From Halogranum amylolyticum (lineage in GTDB: Archaea; Halobacteriota; Halobacteria; Halobacteriales; Haloferacaceae): DNA of 64,000 nt. The notes below the pieces were generated by a model. The model was given only the letters and a program-made list of their open reading frames with translations. It had not been told where the DNA came from and searched no databases. Below are positions 35,735 to 43,528 of this stretch, piece after piece; position 1 is the stretch's first letter, and every line of letters begins with the position of its first letter. Both the position numbers and the translations under genes were made by a program. Where the stretch lies: assembly GCF_900110465.1 (NCBI RefSeq), contig NZ_FODV01000003.1, forward strand, positions 124,001 to 188,000, given 5' to 3'.

Positions 35735-36730
35735 ATGATTTCGAAGGGATGTGAACAGTGCGCCATGGGGGGCAAGATGGTCCTGTTCGTCTACGGCTAC
35801 TGCGACCAGCGGGACTGCTTCTACTGCCCCCTCGGTGAGAACCGAAAGAACGTCACCGACGTCTACGCCAACGAGCGACTCGTCGAGTCCGACGAGGACG
35901 TCGTCGCCGAGGCCAAGCGGATGGACGCACTCGGGACGTCCATCACCGGTGGCGAACCGCAGGAGGCAATGGACAAGACCTGTCGTTACCTCTCGCTTCT
36001 CAAAGACGAGTTCGGGGAGGATCACCACACGCACCTCTACACGGGCATCACGGGCGGTCGCGAGAACATGCGCCGCCTCTCGGAGGCCGGTCTCGACGAG
36101 ATCCGCTTCCACCCGCCGTACGAACTGTGGGGCGACATGCACGGTACCGAGTGGGAGGAGATCCTCTACATCGCCCGCGAGGAGGGGCTGACGCCCGCCT
36201 TCGAGATTCCGGGCATCCGCGCCGAACAGGAGTTCCTCGACTTCCTCGACGAGGGAGCGGCCGACTTCTGCAACATCAACGAGTTCGAGATGTCCGACGG
36301 CAACTATCGTCGGATGCAGGAGGAGGGGTACGAACTCCAAGAGGGGCATATGTCGGCCGTCGACGGGTCGAAGGAAGCCATCCTCGACGTGATGGGTGAC
36401 CACGAGCGCGTCTACTTCTGTACGAGCGTGTTCAAGGACGCCGCTCAGCACCGCAACCGCCTGAAACGGATGGCGAAGAACATCCGCCGAGAGTTCGACG
36501 ACATCACCGACGACGGCACCATCGTCTACGGGAAGACGTGGATCACCGAACAGCGTTTGCAGGAGCTCGGCGTCCCAGAGGAGTTCTACACGGTCAAGTC
36601 GGACCACGTCGAACTCGCGTGGTGGCTGCTGGAGGAGATGGTCACCGAAGGCGACGTCGAGAGAGGCGAAATCGTCGAGCAGTATCCGACAGTGGACGGC
36701 ACCGTCGTCGAGCGGACGCCGCTGGCTTGA
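35735..36730 (+). CDS. Radical SAM protein with CX4CX2C cluster motif
   Basis: Protein of 331 aa. The N-terminus has a Cys pair (C6, C9 in GCEQCAMGGKM) followed by the cluster motif YGYCDQRDCFYCP, in which Cys23, 28 and 31 are spaced CX4CX2C, not the canonical CX3CX2C. Other radical SAM features are present: SITGGEP, TGITGG and an IPGIR strand. A C-terminal helical domain follows (about 240-331). The substrate is unknown. The start at 35735 suits a T-rich TATA element about 33 bases upstream; a longer start at 35702 is less likely. Archaeal relatives exist by my recollection, so this is probably a conserved but uncharacterised family. Confidence 0.85.
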   Translation: MISKGCEQCAMGGKMVLFVYGYCDQRDCFYCPLGENRKNVTDVYANERLVESDEDVVAEAKRMDALGTSITGGEPQEAMDKTCRYLSLLKDEFGEDHHTHLYTGITGGRENMRRLSEAGLDEIRFHPPYELWGDMHGTEWEEILYIAREEGLTPAFEIPGIRAEQEFLDFLDEGAADFCNINEFEMSDGNYRRMQEEGYELQEGHMSAVDGSKEAILDVMGDHERVYFCTSVFKDAAQHRNRLKRMAKNIRREFDDITDDGTIVYGKTWITEQRLQELGVPEEFYTVKSDHVELAWWLLEEMVTEGDVERGEIVEQYPTVDGTVVERTPLA

Positions 36731-36875
36731 GTCGCCGCGAACGACTGTGAGGAGCGAGCGGGCCGAGGAGACCTCGACGACGCCAACGTTCTCTCCGGCC
36801 CGAGAGTCTCGAGTTCGGACAGTTAGACGCGACTATTATGCCGTCGGAGGTCGTTCTAGTATTCGGTGATTTGAC

Positions 36876-37034
36876 ATGGCAAAACAGTTCGAGTGCACCA
36901 TGGAAGACTGCGACTTCATGATACGGGCCAACGAGGAGGGCGAGGTCATCCACATCGTCCGCGAGCACGCCCAGGACAAACACGGGATGTCCATCAGCGA
37001 CAAGGACGTCCGCGAGGGAATGGCCACCGCCTGA
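36876..37034 (+). CDS. DUF1059 small protein (52 aa)
   Basis: Full-length small protein starting MAKQFECTMEDCDFMIRANE, with a CX4C pair (residues 7 and 12) and two His (HIVREHAQDKHG), which could hold a metal. This matches the DUF1059 family found in archaea and bacteria, of unknown function. Codon use is like neighbouring genes. A T5 run (37069-37073) follows as terminator; the next gene has its own TATA. Confidence 0.85.
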   Translation: MAKQFECTMEDCDFMIRANEEGEVIHIVREHAQDKHGMSISDKDVREGMATA

Positions 37035-37068
37035 GACGCCGCGTCCGTCCCTCGGCGGCGACCCCGAC

Positions 37069-37073
37069 TTTTT
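37069..37073 (+). terminator. T-run terminator after DUF1059 gene
   Basis: TTTTT within GACTTTTTCG, about 35 bases after the stop of the DUF1059 gene. Confidence 0.4.
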
Positions 37074-37160
37074 CGACGATGATACGTGCGGAGCGACGCG
37101 TTCCGGGTTCCCTTCAGCCGTGGCAAACGGTTAAGTAGTCGCCGGGGCGTGGTGAAAGTG

Positions 37161-38285
37161 ATGCCAGACGACCCCGAAGAGGGGATGCTGTCGTGGGACG
37201 AGTCGGTGTTCCGTGACGAGCACGTCTTCGAGATCGACTACGTCCCGGAGACGTTCAAGCATCGCGAGAGCCAGATGCAGAGTCTCAAGTACGCACTCCG
37301 TCCCGCGGTGCGCGGCTCTCGCCCCCTCAACACTATCGTCAGCGGCCCACCCGGAACGGGCAAGACGACCGCCGTCCAGAAGCTCTTCGGGGAACTCACC
37401 GCCCAGACCGACGTTCGGACCGTCCGCGTCAACTGCCAAGTCGACTCGACGCGCTACGCCGTCTTCTCGCGGATCTTCCAGGGAATCTTCGACTACGAGC
37501 CGCCGTCGTCGGGAATCTCGTTCAAGAAACTGTTCGGCCAGATCACCGACCGTCTCGTCGAGGACGAGGAGGTGCTCGTCGTCGCGCTCGACGACGTGAA
37601 CTACCTGTTCTACGAGAACGAGGCCTCAGACACGCTCTACTCGCTGTTGCGAGCCCACGAAGCCCACTCGGGTGCTCGCATCGGCGTCATCGTCGTCTCC
37701 TCGGATCTCTCCTTGGACGTCATCGACGAACTCGACACGCGCGTCCAGAGCGTGTTCCGGCCCGAGGAGGTGTACTTCCCGGTGTACGACGAGAGCGACA
37801 TCGTCGACATCCTCCGCGAGCGGGTCAAACGCGGGTTCCACGAGAACGTCGTCGGCGCGCCCGAACTCGACCGCGTCGCCGAGCTGACCGCCGAGAAGGG
37901 CGATCTGCGGGTCGGGATCGACCTACTCCGACGCGCCGGACTGAACGCCGAGATGCGTGCCAGTCGGACGGTCAGCGTCGACGACGTCGAGGAGGCCTAC
38001 GACAAGTCGAAGTACGTCCACCTCTCGCGCAGTCTGCGTGGGCTCTCGGACTCCGAGCAGGCGCTCGTCCGAGTGATCGCCGAACACGACGGCCAGCAGG
38101 CCGGTGCCGTCTACGACGTCTTCCACGAGGAGACCGACCTCGGCTACACGCGCTACTCCGAGATCGTCAACAAACTCGACCAGCTCGGCGTCATCGAGGC
38201 CGACTACACCGACGTCGGCGGACGCGGTCGCTCGCGCTCGCTCTCGTTGGCCTACGACCCCGAAGCCGTGTTGACGCGGCTGTAG
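37161..38285 (+). CDS. Orc1/Cdc6-type replication initiator
   Basis: AAA+ initiator of 374 aa. Walker A GPPGTGKT (62-69), Walker B VALDDV (141-146), sensor-region VVSSDLSLDVIDELDTRVQS, and a C-terminal winged helix (about 290-374) beginning SEQALVRVIAEHDGQQ. Haloarchaea have many Orc1/Cdc6 paralogues, only some tied to origins; no clear origin-recognition repeats are seen beside it. ATG 37161 is supported by the TATA-like GTTAAGTAG about 28 bases upstream, against a longer in-frame start. Confidence 0.92.
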   Translation: MPDDPEEGMLSWDESVFRDEHVFEIDYVPETFKHRESQMQSLKYALRPAVRGSRPLNTIVSGPPGTGKTTAVQKLFGELTAQTDVRTVRVNCQVDSTRYAVFSRIFQGIFDYEPPSSGISFKKLFGQITDRLVEDEEVLVVALDDVNYLFYENEASDTLYSLLRAHEAHSGARIGVIVVSSDLSLDVIDELDTRVQSVFRPEEVYFPVYDESDIVDILRERVKRGFHENVVGAPELDRVAELTAEKGDLRVGIDLLRRAGLNAEMRASRTVSVDDVEEAYDKSKYVHLSRSLRGLSDSEQALVRVIAEHDGQQAGAVYDVFHEETDLGYTRYSEIVNKLDQLGVIEADYTDVGGRGRSRSLSLAYDPEAVLTRL

Positions 38286-38298
38286 GAACCGGACCGGT

Positions 38299-38988
38299 TC
38301 AGAACGCTTCGACGTGTGGCCGCAGGTCGAGTTCGAGCGTCCACGCACTCTCGTCCTGTTCGATCAGCTGCCAGTAGCTCTCGGCGATGGCGTCGGGATC
38401 GAGATACTCCTCGGGGTTCTCGACGTCTCGGTCCGGCGGCAGGATGCCGCCGTCGAGCACCACGTGAGCGACGTGGACGCCCTCGGGGCCGAGTTCCCGC
38501 GCCATCGACTCGGCCATCCCACGCACCGCGAACTTCGCGCTGGAGAAGCCGAGCGCCCCGTCGCGGCCCCGGACAGACGAGGTCGCACCGGTGAAGATGA
38601 TCGTCCCGCCGCCCTCGTCGAGCATGTCCGTAACGGCCTCCTTCGAGCAACAGAACCCGCCGCGGGCGGCGACCGCCCACGACTCTTGGAACTCTTCGAC
38701 CGAGAGGTTTTGGAGCCCCTTCCACGCCGACCCGCTGGCGTGGTTGACGAGGACGTCGACCGAGCCGAACGTCTCGCGGACGGTCTCGAACGCGTCGGCG
38801 ACCTGATCGGGGTCGGTGAGATCCGTCGGCACGGCGAGTCCGTTCTCACCCAACTCCGCGGCGAGTTGCTCGAGATAGCTCTCCGAGCGGGCGAAGAGCG
38901 CGACCCGACACCCCTCGCTGACGAGTTTGCGGGCGATGGCGGCACCGAGTCCCGGACCGACGCCGGCGACGACTGCGGTTCGTGGCAT
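38299..38988 (-). CDS. Short-chain dehydrogenase-like protein lacking the catalytic Tyr
   Basis: SDR protein of 229 aa. The cofactor motif is GVGPGLG (9-15), and the NNAG-type motif is VNHASG (81-86). At the active site the usual YxxxK reads FSSAK (148-152): Phe replaces the catalytic Tyr, while Lys152 is kept. The following FAVRGMAESMARELGPEGV helix is typical. I recall other SDR sequences with Phe at this place, so it may be family-specific and not a recent loss. Oxidoreductase activity is doubtful; a structural or other cofactor-dependent role is possible. Convergent with the Orc1/Cdc6 gene, 13 bases between stops. Confidence 0.85.
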   Translation of the reverse strand: MPRTAVVAGVGPGLGAAIARKLVSEGCRVALFARSESYLEQLAAELGENGLAVPTDLTDPDQVADAFETVRETFGSVDVLVNHASGSAWKGLQNLSVEEFQESWAVAARGGFCCSKEAVTDMLDEGGGTIIFTGATSSVRGRDGALGFSSAKFAVRGMAESMARELGPEGVHVAHVVLDGGILPPDRDVENPEEYLDPDAIAESYWQLIEQDESAWTLELDLRPHVEAF

Positions 38989-39037
38989 ACCCGGTCGTCG
39001 GCGGGGAGACAGATAACGGTTGGTCCGAGTCGGGGAC

Positions 39038-39628
39038 TCAGTCGCGTGACTCCGCGGTCGTCATCGCGTCGGCGACGCCGAGAGCGAGGAGGTCAAGGAC
39101 GGCCTGCACCACTCCGACGAGTCCGCCGACGACGAACGCGGTCGCCGCGCCGAGTGCGAGAAACAACAGCAGCGGGAGCACCGACGCGACGTCCGGGACC
39201 CCGAGGCCACCGTCGATAGCGACCTGCACGACGGCGACGACGACGAGTTCGAGGAGGAAACAGCTCCCCGTCACGCCGCCCCACTTCACTCCGCCCGTCA
39301 GTATCTCTCGCCACGCCGAGGGCTCGAACGGTGTCGTCGCGAGCAGTCGTCGGTTCGTCCACCACGTCGTCGCCCAGAGGAGGAGATAGAGCGCGAGACC
39401 GACGGTCGTCGAGAGGCCGCCGAGGAGGTCGCCGAGCGCCCCCGTCCAGTGGAGACCGACGACGGGGACGAGCGTGAAGAGCGCCGTGTGGTACGCCGCG
39501 AGACACCAGACGAGCAACGGGTCCGGATCGTCGACCGGGGGACTGTGGTCGTCGACCGACTCGAGTTCGTCGGCCGAGTCGGAGTCGTCGAGCGACCCGA
39601 CGGGCGAGCGCGTCGACGTCTCAGCCAT
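39038..39628 (-). CDS. Haloarchaeal membrane protein of unknown function
   Basis: Protein of 196 aa. An acidic N-terminal tail (about 1-40) precedes four or five hydrophobic helices (about 40-190). No known domain is recognised. Its ATG overlaps the end of the CopD-like gene by eight bases, so the two form a coupled pair of membrane proteins. Function unknown. Confidence 0.7.
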   Translation of the reverse strand: MAETSTRSPVGSLDDSDSADELESVDDHSPPVDDPDPLLVWCLAAYHTALFTLVPVVGLHWTGALGDLLGGLSTTVGLALYLLLWATTWWTNRRLLATTPFEPSAWREILTGGVKWGGVTGSCFLLELVVVAVVQVAIDGGLGVPDVASVLPLLLFLALGAATAFVVGGLVGVVQAVLDLLALGVADAMTTAESRD

Positions 39629-40067
39629 GCGCGAGCACCTCCGCGAAGACGACGACCACCCCGAGCACGAGCGCCGTCGCGGCGTAGCCGACCCGCAGCG
39701 CGGCGGTTCCGACAGTCTCGGCGTCCGGCCGACGACGGGCGTCGACGACGAGCAGGCTACGGACGAGCGATCCGAGGAGCAACAGTGCGACGAGGAGGAG
39801 CTTCGCCGACAGCGCCGTCCCCCACGTCCCGCCCGGAACCGACGGCGTGAGCGCGCCGAGGTTGCCGACGCCCGTCATCACGAGCAGTCCCATCGCCCCC
39901 CAGAACAGCCGTTCGTAGGCCGTCGCGACGACGAGCGCCGTCGTCGACGGAGTGTCGTCTCGGAGGAGTGACCACGCGAAGAGTGCACCGCCTACCGTCA
40001 CCGCCATCCCGAAGACGTGGAGCCAACGGACGGCGAGATGCGAGAGGGCCGACAGCGGAGGGACCAT
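39621..40067 (-). CDS. CopD/DUF2269-like integral membrane protein
   Basis: Protein of 148 aa with four membrane helices. The first contains a His in [20 protein letters not shown], and the loop has [17 protein letters not shown], reminiscent of CopD/DUF2269 proteins, some of which bind haem or take part in copper handling. The evidence is weak. First gene of a two-gene unit with the overlapping downstream membrane protein; divergent from rpiA. Confidence 0.6.
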   Translation of the reverse strand: MVPPLSALSHLAVRWLHVFGMAVTVGGALFAWSLLRDDTPSTTALVVATAYERLFWGAMGLLVMTGVGNLGALTPSVPGGTWGTALSAKLLLVALLLLGSLVRSLLVVDARRRPDAETVGTAALRVGYAATALVLGVVVVFAEVLAHG

Positions 40068-40219
40068 ACCGAGCGTTCGCCCTTCACCCCCAAAACGACA
40101 CGCGCTGTCGGGAGCGACAGGTGGTGTCGTCGGTGACGCGACGCCGACGCTCGACACGAGGTCGCGACCGCAGCGTCCGGCACCGGGCGGTTTTTGCCCT
40201 CCGACGGGGAGACACGAGT

Positions 40220-40909
40220 ATGAAGACGACAGGCGGGAGTGACGCCGCGAAGCGCAACGCCGGGGAGAGCGCCGCCGACCTCGTGACCGACGGGATGGTC
40301 GTCGGCCTCGGGACGGGGAGCACCGCCGCCCACGCCATCCGGGCCGTCGGGCGGGCCGTCGACAGCGGCCTCGACGTCCGCGGTGTGGCGACCTCCTTCG
40401 CCTCGCGAGAGCTCGCCCGCGAGGCCGGGATTCCGCTTTCCGACCTCGACGAGGTGAACGGCATCGACCTCGCCATCGACGGCGCAGACCAGATCGCCGA
40501 CGGCGACCTCGTCAAGGGCGGCGGCGCAGCGCACGCACGGGAGAAGATCGTCGACGTCGCGGCCGACCGGTTCGTCGTCGTCGCCGACCCCTCGAAGGAG
40601 GCCGACCGACTCGACCGTGCCGTCCCGGTCGAGGTGCTGCCCGCGGCTCGCGAGACGGTCGCCGCCGCCGTCCGGTCTGCGGGTGGCGACCCGACGCTCC
40701 GGAGCGCCGAGCGCAAGGACGGCCCCGTCGTCACCGACAACGGCAACCTCGTGCTCGACTGCGAGTTCGGGCCCATCGACGCGCCGTCGGCGCTCGCAGC
40801 GACGCTCTCGGAGACGCCGGGCGTCGTCGAACACGGCCTGTTCGTCGGCGTCGCCGACGAGGTTCACGTCGGCACCGACGACGGCGTCACCGTCCGCGAA
40901 CTGCCGTAG
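40220..40909 (+). CDS. rpiA: Ribose-5-phosphate isomerase A
   Basis: Interconverts ribose 5-phosphate and ribulose 5-phosphate, supplying PRPP for nucleotides and ribulose 5-phosphate for RibB. The 229-aa protein has [13 protein letters not shown] (28-40), the [10 protein letters not shown] acidic motif, and the [12 protein letters not shown] catalytic loop. A T-rich element (GGTTTTTGCC) is centred about 27 bases upstream. Confidence 0.95.
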   Translation: MKTTGGSDAAKRNAGESAADLVTDGMVVGLGTGSTAAHAIRAVGRAVDSGLDVRGVATSFASRELAREAGIPLSDLDEVNGIDLAIDGADQIADGDLVKGGGAAHAREKIVDVAADRFVVVADPSKEADRLDRAVPVEVLPAARETVAAAVRSAGGDPTLRSAERKDGPVVTDNGNLVLDCEFGPIDAPSALAATLSETPGVVEHGLFVGVADEVHVGTDDGVTVRELP

Positions 40910-40955
40910 CCGTCGCTCGGCGGTCGAATAAAGGGAGAAGTGTCGGAAGCCGAGT

Positions 40956-41123
40956 TTACAGGTCGCGCGGCTGGACCGTCTTGCGGTCGTTCTCTTCTGC
41001 GCGACGTGCAGCGTCCTCGAGCAGTTCCTTGACTTCCTCGTCGAGTGCGTCGTAGAAGTCGGACGCAACGTTCTTGTCGTCGAGGTACTCCTTGACTGCT
41101 GCTTTGACAATGAGGTCTGCCAT
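40956..41123 (-). CDS. DUF1931 histone-fold protein (55 aa)
   Basis: Small protein, MADLIVKAAVKEYLDDKNVA at the N-terminus and ENDRKTVQPRDL at the end, a compact helix-loop-helix resembling archaeal histone-fold and DUF1931 proteins. The sequence DRKTVQPRDL corresponds to the histone RKTV-type loop. It may bind DNA or form heterotypic nucleoid complexes. Its promoter, a symmetrical CTTATTAATAAG centred 27 bases upstream, is among the strongest TATA elements here and suggests high expression. Confidence 0.8.
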   Translation of the reverse strand: MADLIVKAAVKEYLDDKNVASDFYDALDEEVKELLEDAARRAEENDRKTVQPRDL

Positions 41124-41143
41124 GCAGCCTCGTCTACCGGGGC

Positions 41144-41155
41144 CTTATTAATAAG
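41144..41155 (-). promoter_or_regulatory. Palindromic TATA box of the DUF1931 gene
   Basis: CTTATTAATAAG is a perfect 12-base palindrome centred 26-27 bases from the DUF1931 start. Symmetry means it could also direct transcription to the right. Confidence 0.6.
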
Positions 41156-41213
41156 ATTTCCTGAATCGCACCGTCAGACGCTCTGCCAGTCCAATATGGC
41201 CTTTTACAGCCAA

Positions 41214-41227
41214 CGAATATATATGTG
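41214..41227. promoter_or_regulatory. Strong TATA-like element without an assigned gene
   Basis: CGAATATATATGTG lies in the 261-base gap between the DUF1931 gene and larB, about 165 bases upstream of larB. No ORF starts within 40 bases on either strand that I would call real. It could give larB a leader of about 130 bases or start a short RNA. Confidence 0.4.
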
Positions 41228-41384
41228 CGGCCGTTCTGAAGGCCCACTCTACCGAGAAAGGCGCTGTCGGCGGTCGTTTCGCGTCGGTGATGTATCGGAA
41301 ACGATAGTGGAGTCTCGTCGTCGACGCCCTGTCGGGACGGCGACGGACGTAAACGACATCTACGAGTAGCCGCGGGAGCGAGAG

Positions 41385-42152
41385 ATGTCCATGCGCGAGA
41401 TACTGGACCGGGTCGCCGCCGGCGACCTCTCACCCGCCGAGGCGGAGGTACAATTACGCGGCTACGCGACGACAGACGCCGGGCGGTTCGACGCCGCCCG
41501 CGAACAGCGTCGCGGCGTCCCCGAGGCGATCCTCGCCGACGAGAAGACGCCGACCGAGGTCGCGGACCTCGCCGCGACGGCAGTCGAGACGACGGGACGA
41601 GCGGTCGTCACGCGGGTCGACGCCGACATCGTCGCCGCGATCTCCGACGAGTTCGGCGACACCCCGACGACGGTCGACCACGACCATCGGGCGAAGACCG
41701 TCACCGTCCACGGAGAGGCGTTCGATCCGCCGGCGCTCGACGCCACGGTCGGCATCGTCACCGGCGGCACCTCCGACGCCGCCGTCGGCGGCGAGGCGGC
41801 GGTCATCGCTCGCGAGATGGGTGCGACCGTCGAGTTCGTCGAGGACGTCGGCGTCGCGCACCTCGGGCGGGTCCTCGATCACCTCGAGACGCTTCGGAAG
41901 GCGGACGTCCTCGTCGTCGCGGCCGGCCGCGAGGGTGCGCTACCGACCGTCGTCGCGGGACTCGTCGACACGCCGGTCGTCGGACTCCCTGTCCCGACGG
42001 GGTACGGCGCGGGCGGCGACGGGGAGGCGGCGCTCGATGGGATGCTCCAGTCGTGTACGATCCTCTCAGTGGTCAACATCGGCGCTGGGTTCGTCGCCGG
42101 TGCGCAGGCGGGACTCGTCGCCCGCGCGGTCGACGACGCTCGCTCCGAGTGA
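41385..42152 (+). CDS. larB: Nickel-pincer cofactor biosynthesis protein LarB
   Basis: LarB of 255 aa carboxylates and hydrolyses nicotinic acid adenine dinucleotide to pyridinium-3,5-biscarboxylate mononucleotide, the first step of the nickel-pincer cofactor used by lactate racemase-type enzymes. Seen: the N-terminal helical segment, GIVTGGTSDAAVGGEAA (the carboxylase-like PurE-related domain), and the C-terminal GYGAGGDGEAALDGMLQS block. LarC, LarE and LarA are not in the window. ATG 41385; an in-frame ATG two codons later is possible. Confidence 0.92.
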   Translation: MSMREILDRVAAGDLSPAEAEVQLRGYATTDAGRFDAAREQRRGVPEAILADEKTPTEVADLAATAVETTGRAVVTRVDADIVAAISDEFGDTPTTVDHDHRAKTVTVHGEAFDPPALDATVGIVTGGTSDAAVGGEAAVIAREMGATVEFVEDVGVAHLGRVLDHLETLRKADVLVVAAGREGALPTVVAGLVDTPVVGLPVPTGYGAGGDGEAALDGMLQSCTILSVVNIGAGFVAGAQAGLVARAVDDARSE

Positions 42153-42215
42153 CCGCCACTCTGCGCGAGACTGCCACCAGACACCGTGACACACCGGCAC
42201 GGATTGCCGCTTTCT

Positions 42216-42233
42216 CGCGCACACGTGTGCGCG
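42216..42233. promoter_or_regulatory. 18-base perfect palindrome upstream of the DUF7563 gene
   Basis: CGCGCACACGTGTGCGCG is a perfect 18-base palindrome with a CACGTG core, between larB and the small zinc-finger gene, 69-86 bases before the latter's chosen ATG. No base mismatch occurs over nine pairs. It is the longest perfect palindrome I noticed in the window. Confidence 0.5.
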
Positions 42234-42301
42234 CGTAGGGAACCATTATGGGGATGCGACTCATAGACGAGGACACCGGCAACGGTGGATGCCGGACAAC
42301 T

Positions 42302-42448
42302 ATGCCAAGTTGCGACCACTGCGGGTCGCACGTATCGGAGCGGTTCGCACGCGTGTTTGCCGACGCGACCGGGCGAGTCTTCGCCTGTCCAAACTGCTCG
42401 GCGAACGCGGGTATCGCGGAAGTCGCTCGACAGCGTGCACGCGCATAA
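42302..42448 (+). CDS. Small zinc-finger protein (DUF7563-like, 48 aa)
   Basis: Starts MPSCDHCGSHVSERFARVFA and ends CPNCSANAGIAEVARQRARA: two Cys pairs (CDHC and CPNC) that form one zinc site, separated by a conserved short linker. Compact haloarchaeal zinc-finger family, function unknown. An in-frame ATG 18 codons upstream exists, but the family normally starts at the Cys pair. A large palindrome upstream may control it. Confidence 0.8.
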   Translation: MPSCDHCGSHVSERFARVFADATGRVFACPNCSANAGIAEVARQRARA

Positions 42449-42562
42449 TCACTGAGTCAGGTAACGCAACGTACACGACCACCACGCGAAGCCAAACTCG
42501 ATCCACCGCTGTGCGGCCGAGGGTTCCGGACGCCTTATGAGCGTCACACCCCTCTTCCGGCC

Positions 42563-42817
42563 GTGCACTACGTCTACATCGTCGAGTGTCACGACGGGAG
42601 TTACTACACCGGTTACACTACCGACGTCGAGCGACGCGTCTCCGAACACAACGACGGGACGGGTGCGAAGTACACGCGTGGTCGGACGCCGGTCGATCTC
42701 GTCTACACGGAGTCGTTCGACTCGAAGTCGACGGCGATGAGTCGCGAGTACGCCATCAAACAGCTGACGCGCCGGGAGAAAGAGCGGTTGGTCGACGACG
42801 GATCGGCGACCGTGTGA
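42563..42817 (+). CDS. GIY-YIG nuclease-domain protein
   Basis: Protein of 84 aa from a GTG start, VHYVYIVECHDGSYYTGYTT, the YhbQ-type GIY-YIG domain with Tyr pair (YVYIV and YTGYT) and a downstream catalytic Arg (VERRVSEHN) and Lys/Glu near LTRREKERL. Such stand-alone proteins are nuclease-related, role uncertain (repair or RNA/DNA processing). Separate from the zinc-finger gene by about 110 bases. Confidence 0.88.
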   Translation: MHYVYIVECHDGSYYTGYTTDVERRVSEHNDGTGAKYTRGRTPVDLVYTESFDSKSTAMSREYAIKQLTRREKERLVDDGSATV

Positions 42818-42855
42818 GACCGGCAGGCGTGGGAGAGTCGGTGACGGTCCGCGAG

Positions 42856-43416
42856 TCAGTCGTCGCAGGCGGCCATCGGCGTCTGTCGCTCGCCCATCGC
42901 GGCGGCGTGTTTGGCGACCAGTCGACCGAGCGTCTCGGCCCGTTCCCGCAGGTCGTCGTCGACGAACTCGCCGGCTTCGAACTGACTGGAGACGCGGGGG
43001 ATGCCCAGTTGCTGCGGGAGCACCCACCCGTGGACGTTCCGGACGGTGCTGCGCATGTGTTCCAGCGTCGCCCCGTAGGAGGCGCCGCCGGCGACGGCGA
43101 GCAGCCCGACGACGGTGCTCTCGTAGTCGTCTCCCGAGCAGTAGTCGTGGAAGTTCTTCAGCGTCGAGGAGTACGACCCGTGGTAGACCGGCGAGCCGAG
43201 GATGACGCCGTCGGCCTCGCGGACGCGGCGGACGAGCGCGGCGGAGTCACCCTGTGCGTCCTCGTCGGGGTGGTACAGCGGGAGGTCGGCCGCGCCGAGG
43301 TCGACGAGGTCGGTGTCGGCACCGGCGCGTTCGGCCGCGGCGAGGACGTGTTCGAGTGCGGTCTTGGTGTGGCTGCCGTCGCGACGGCTGCCACAGACTG
43401 CGACGACGGTTGTCAT
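42856..43416 (-). CDS. NADPH-dependent FMN reductase family protein
   Basis: Flavodoxin-like protein of 186 aa that probably reduces FMN or quinones with NAD(P)H. Seen: CGSRRDGSHTKTALEHVLAA near the N-terminus for phosphate binding, the GSPVYHGSYSSTLKNFHD isoalloxazine loop, and GGASYGATLEHMRS. Convergent with the GIY-YIG gene and divergent from the phosphohexomutase gene. Confidence 0.9.
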   Translation of the reverse strand: MTTVVAVCGSRRDGSHTKTALEHVLAAAERAGADTDLVDLGAADLPLYHPDEDAQGDSAALVRRVREADGVILGSPVYHGSYSSTLKNFHDYCSGDDYESTVVGLLAVAGGASYGATLEHMRSTVRNVHGWVLPQQLGIPRVSSQFEAGEFVDDDLRERAETLGRLVAKHAAAMGERQTPMAACDD

Positions 43417-43528
43417 CGGTCGTGTTCCGGGACCGACGGGGTAAAACTCGTCGCATCGGCGTCGAAACCTACCCGACGCGACCCGTGGCAGGGAGTGGTT
43501 TTTTGAGACGAGAGCGGGAGAGACGGGT

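Noticed and set aside
36731..37160. Replication origin next to the Orc1/Cdc6 gene
   Set aside because: No ORB-type repeats or AT-rich unwinding element stood out in the flanking sequence; this needs a profile search.
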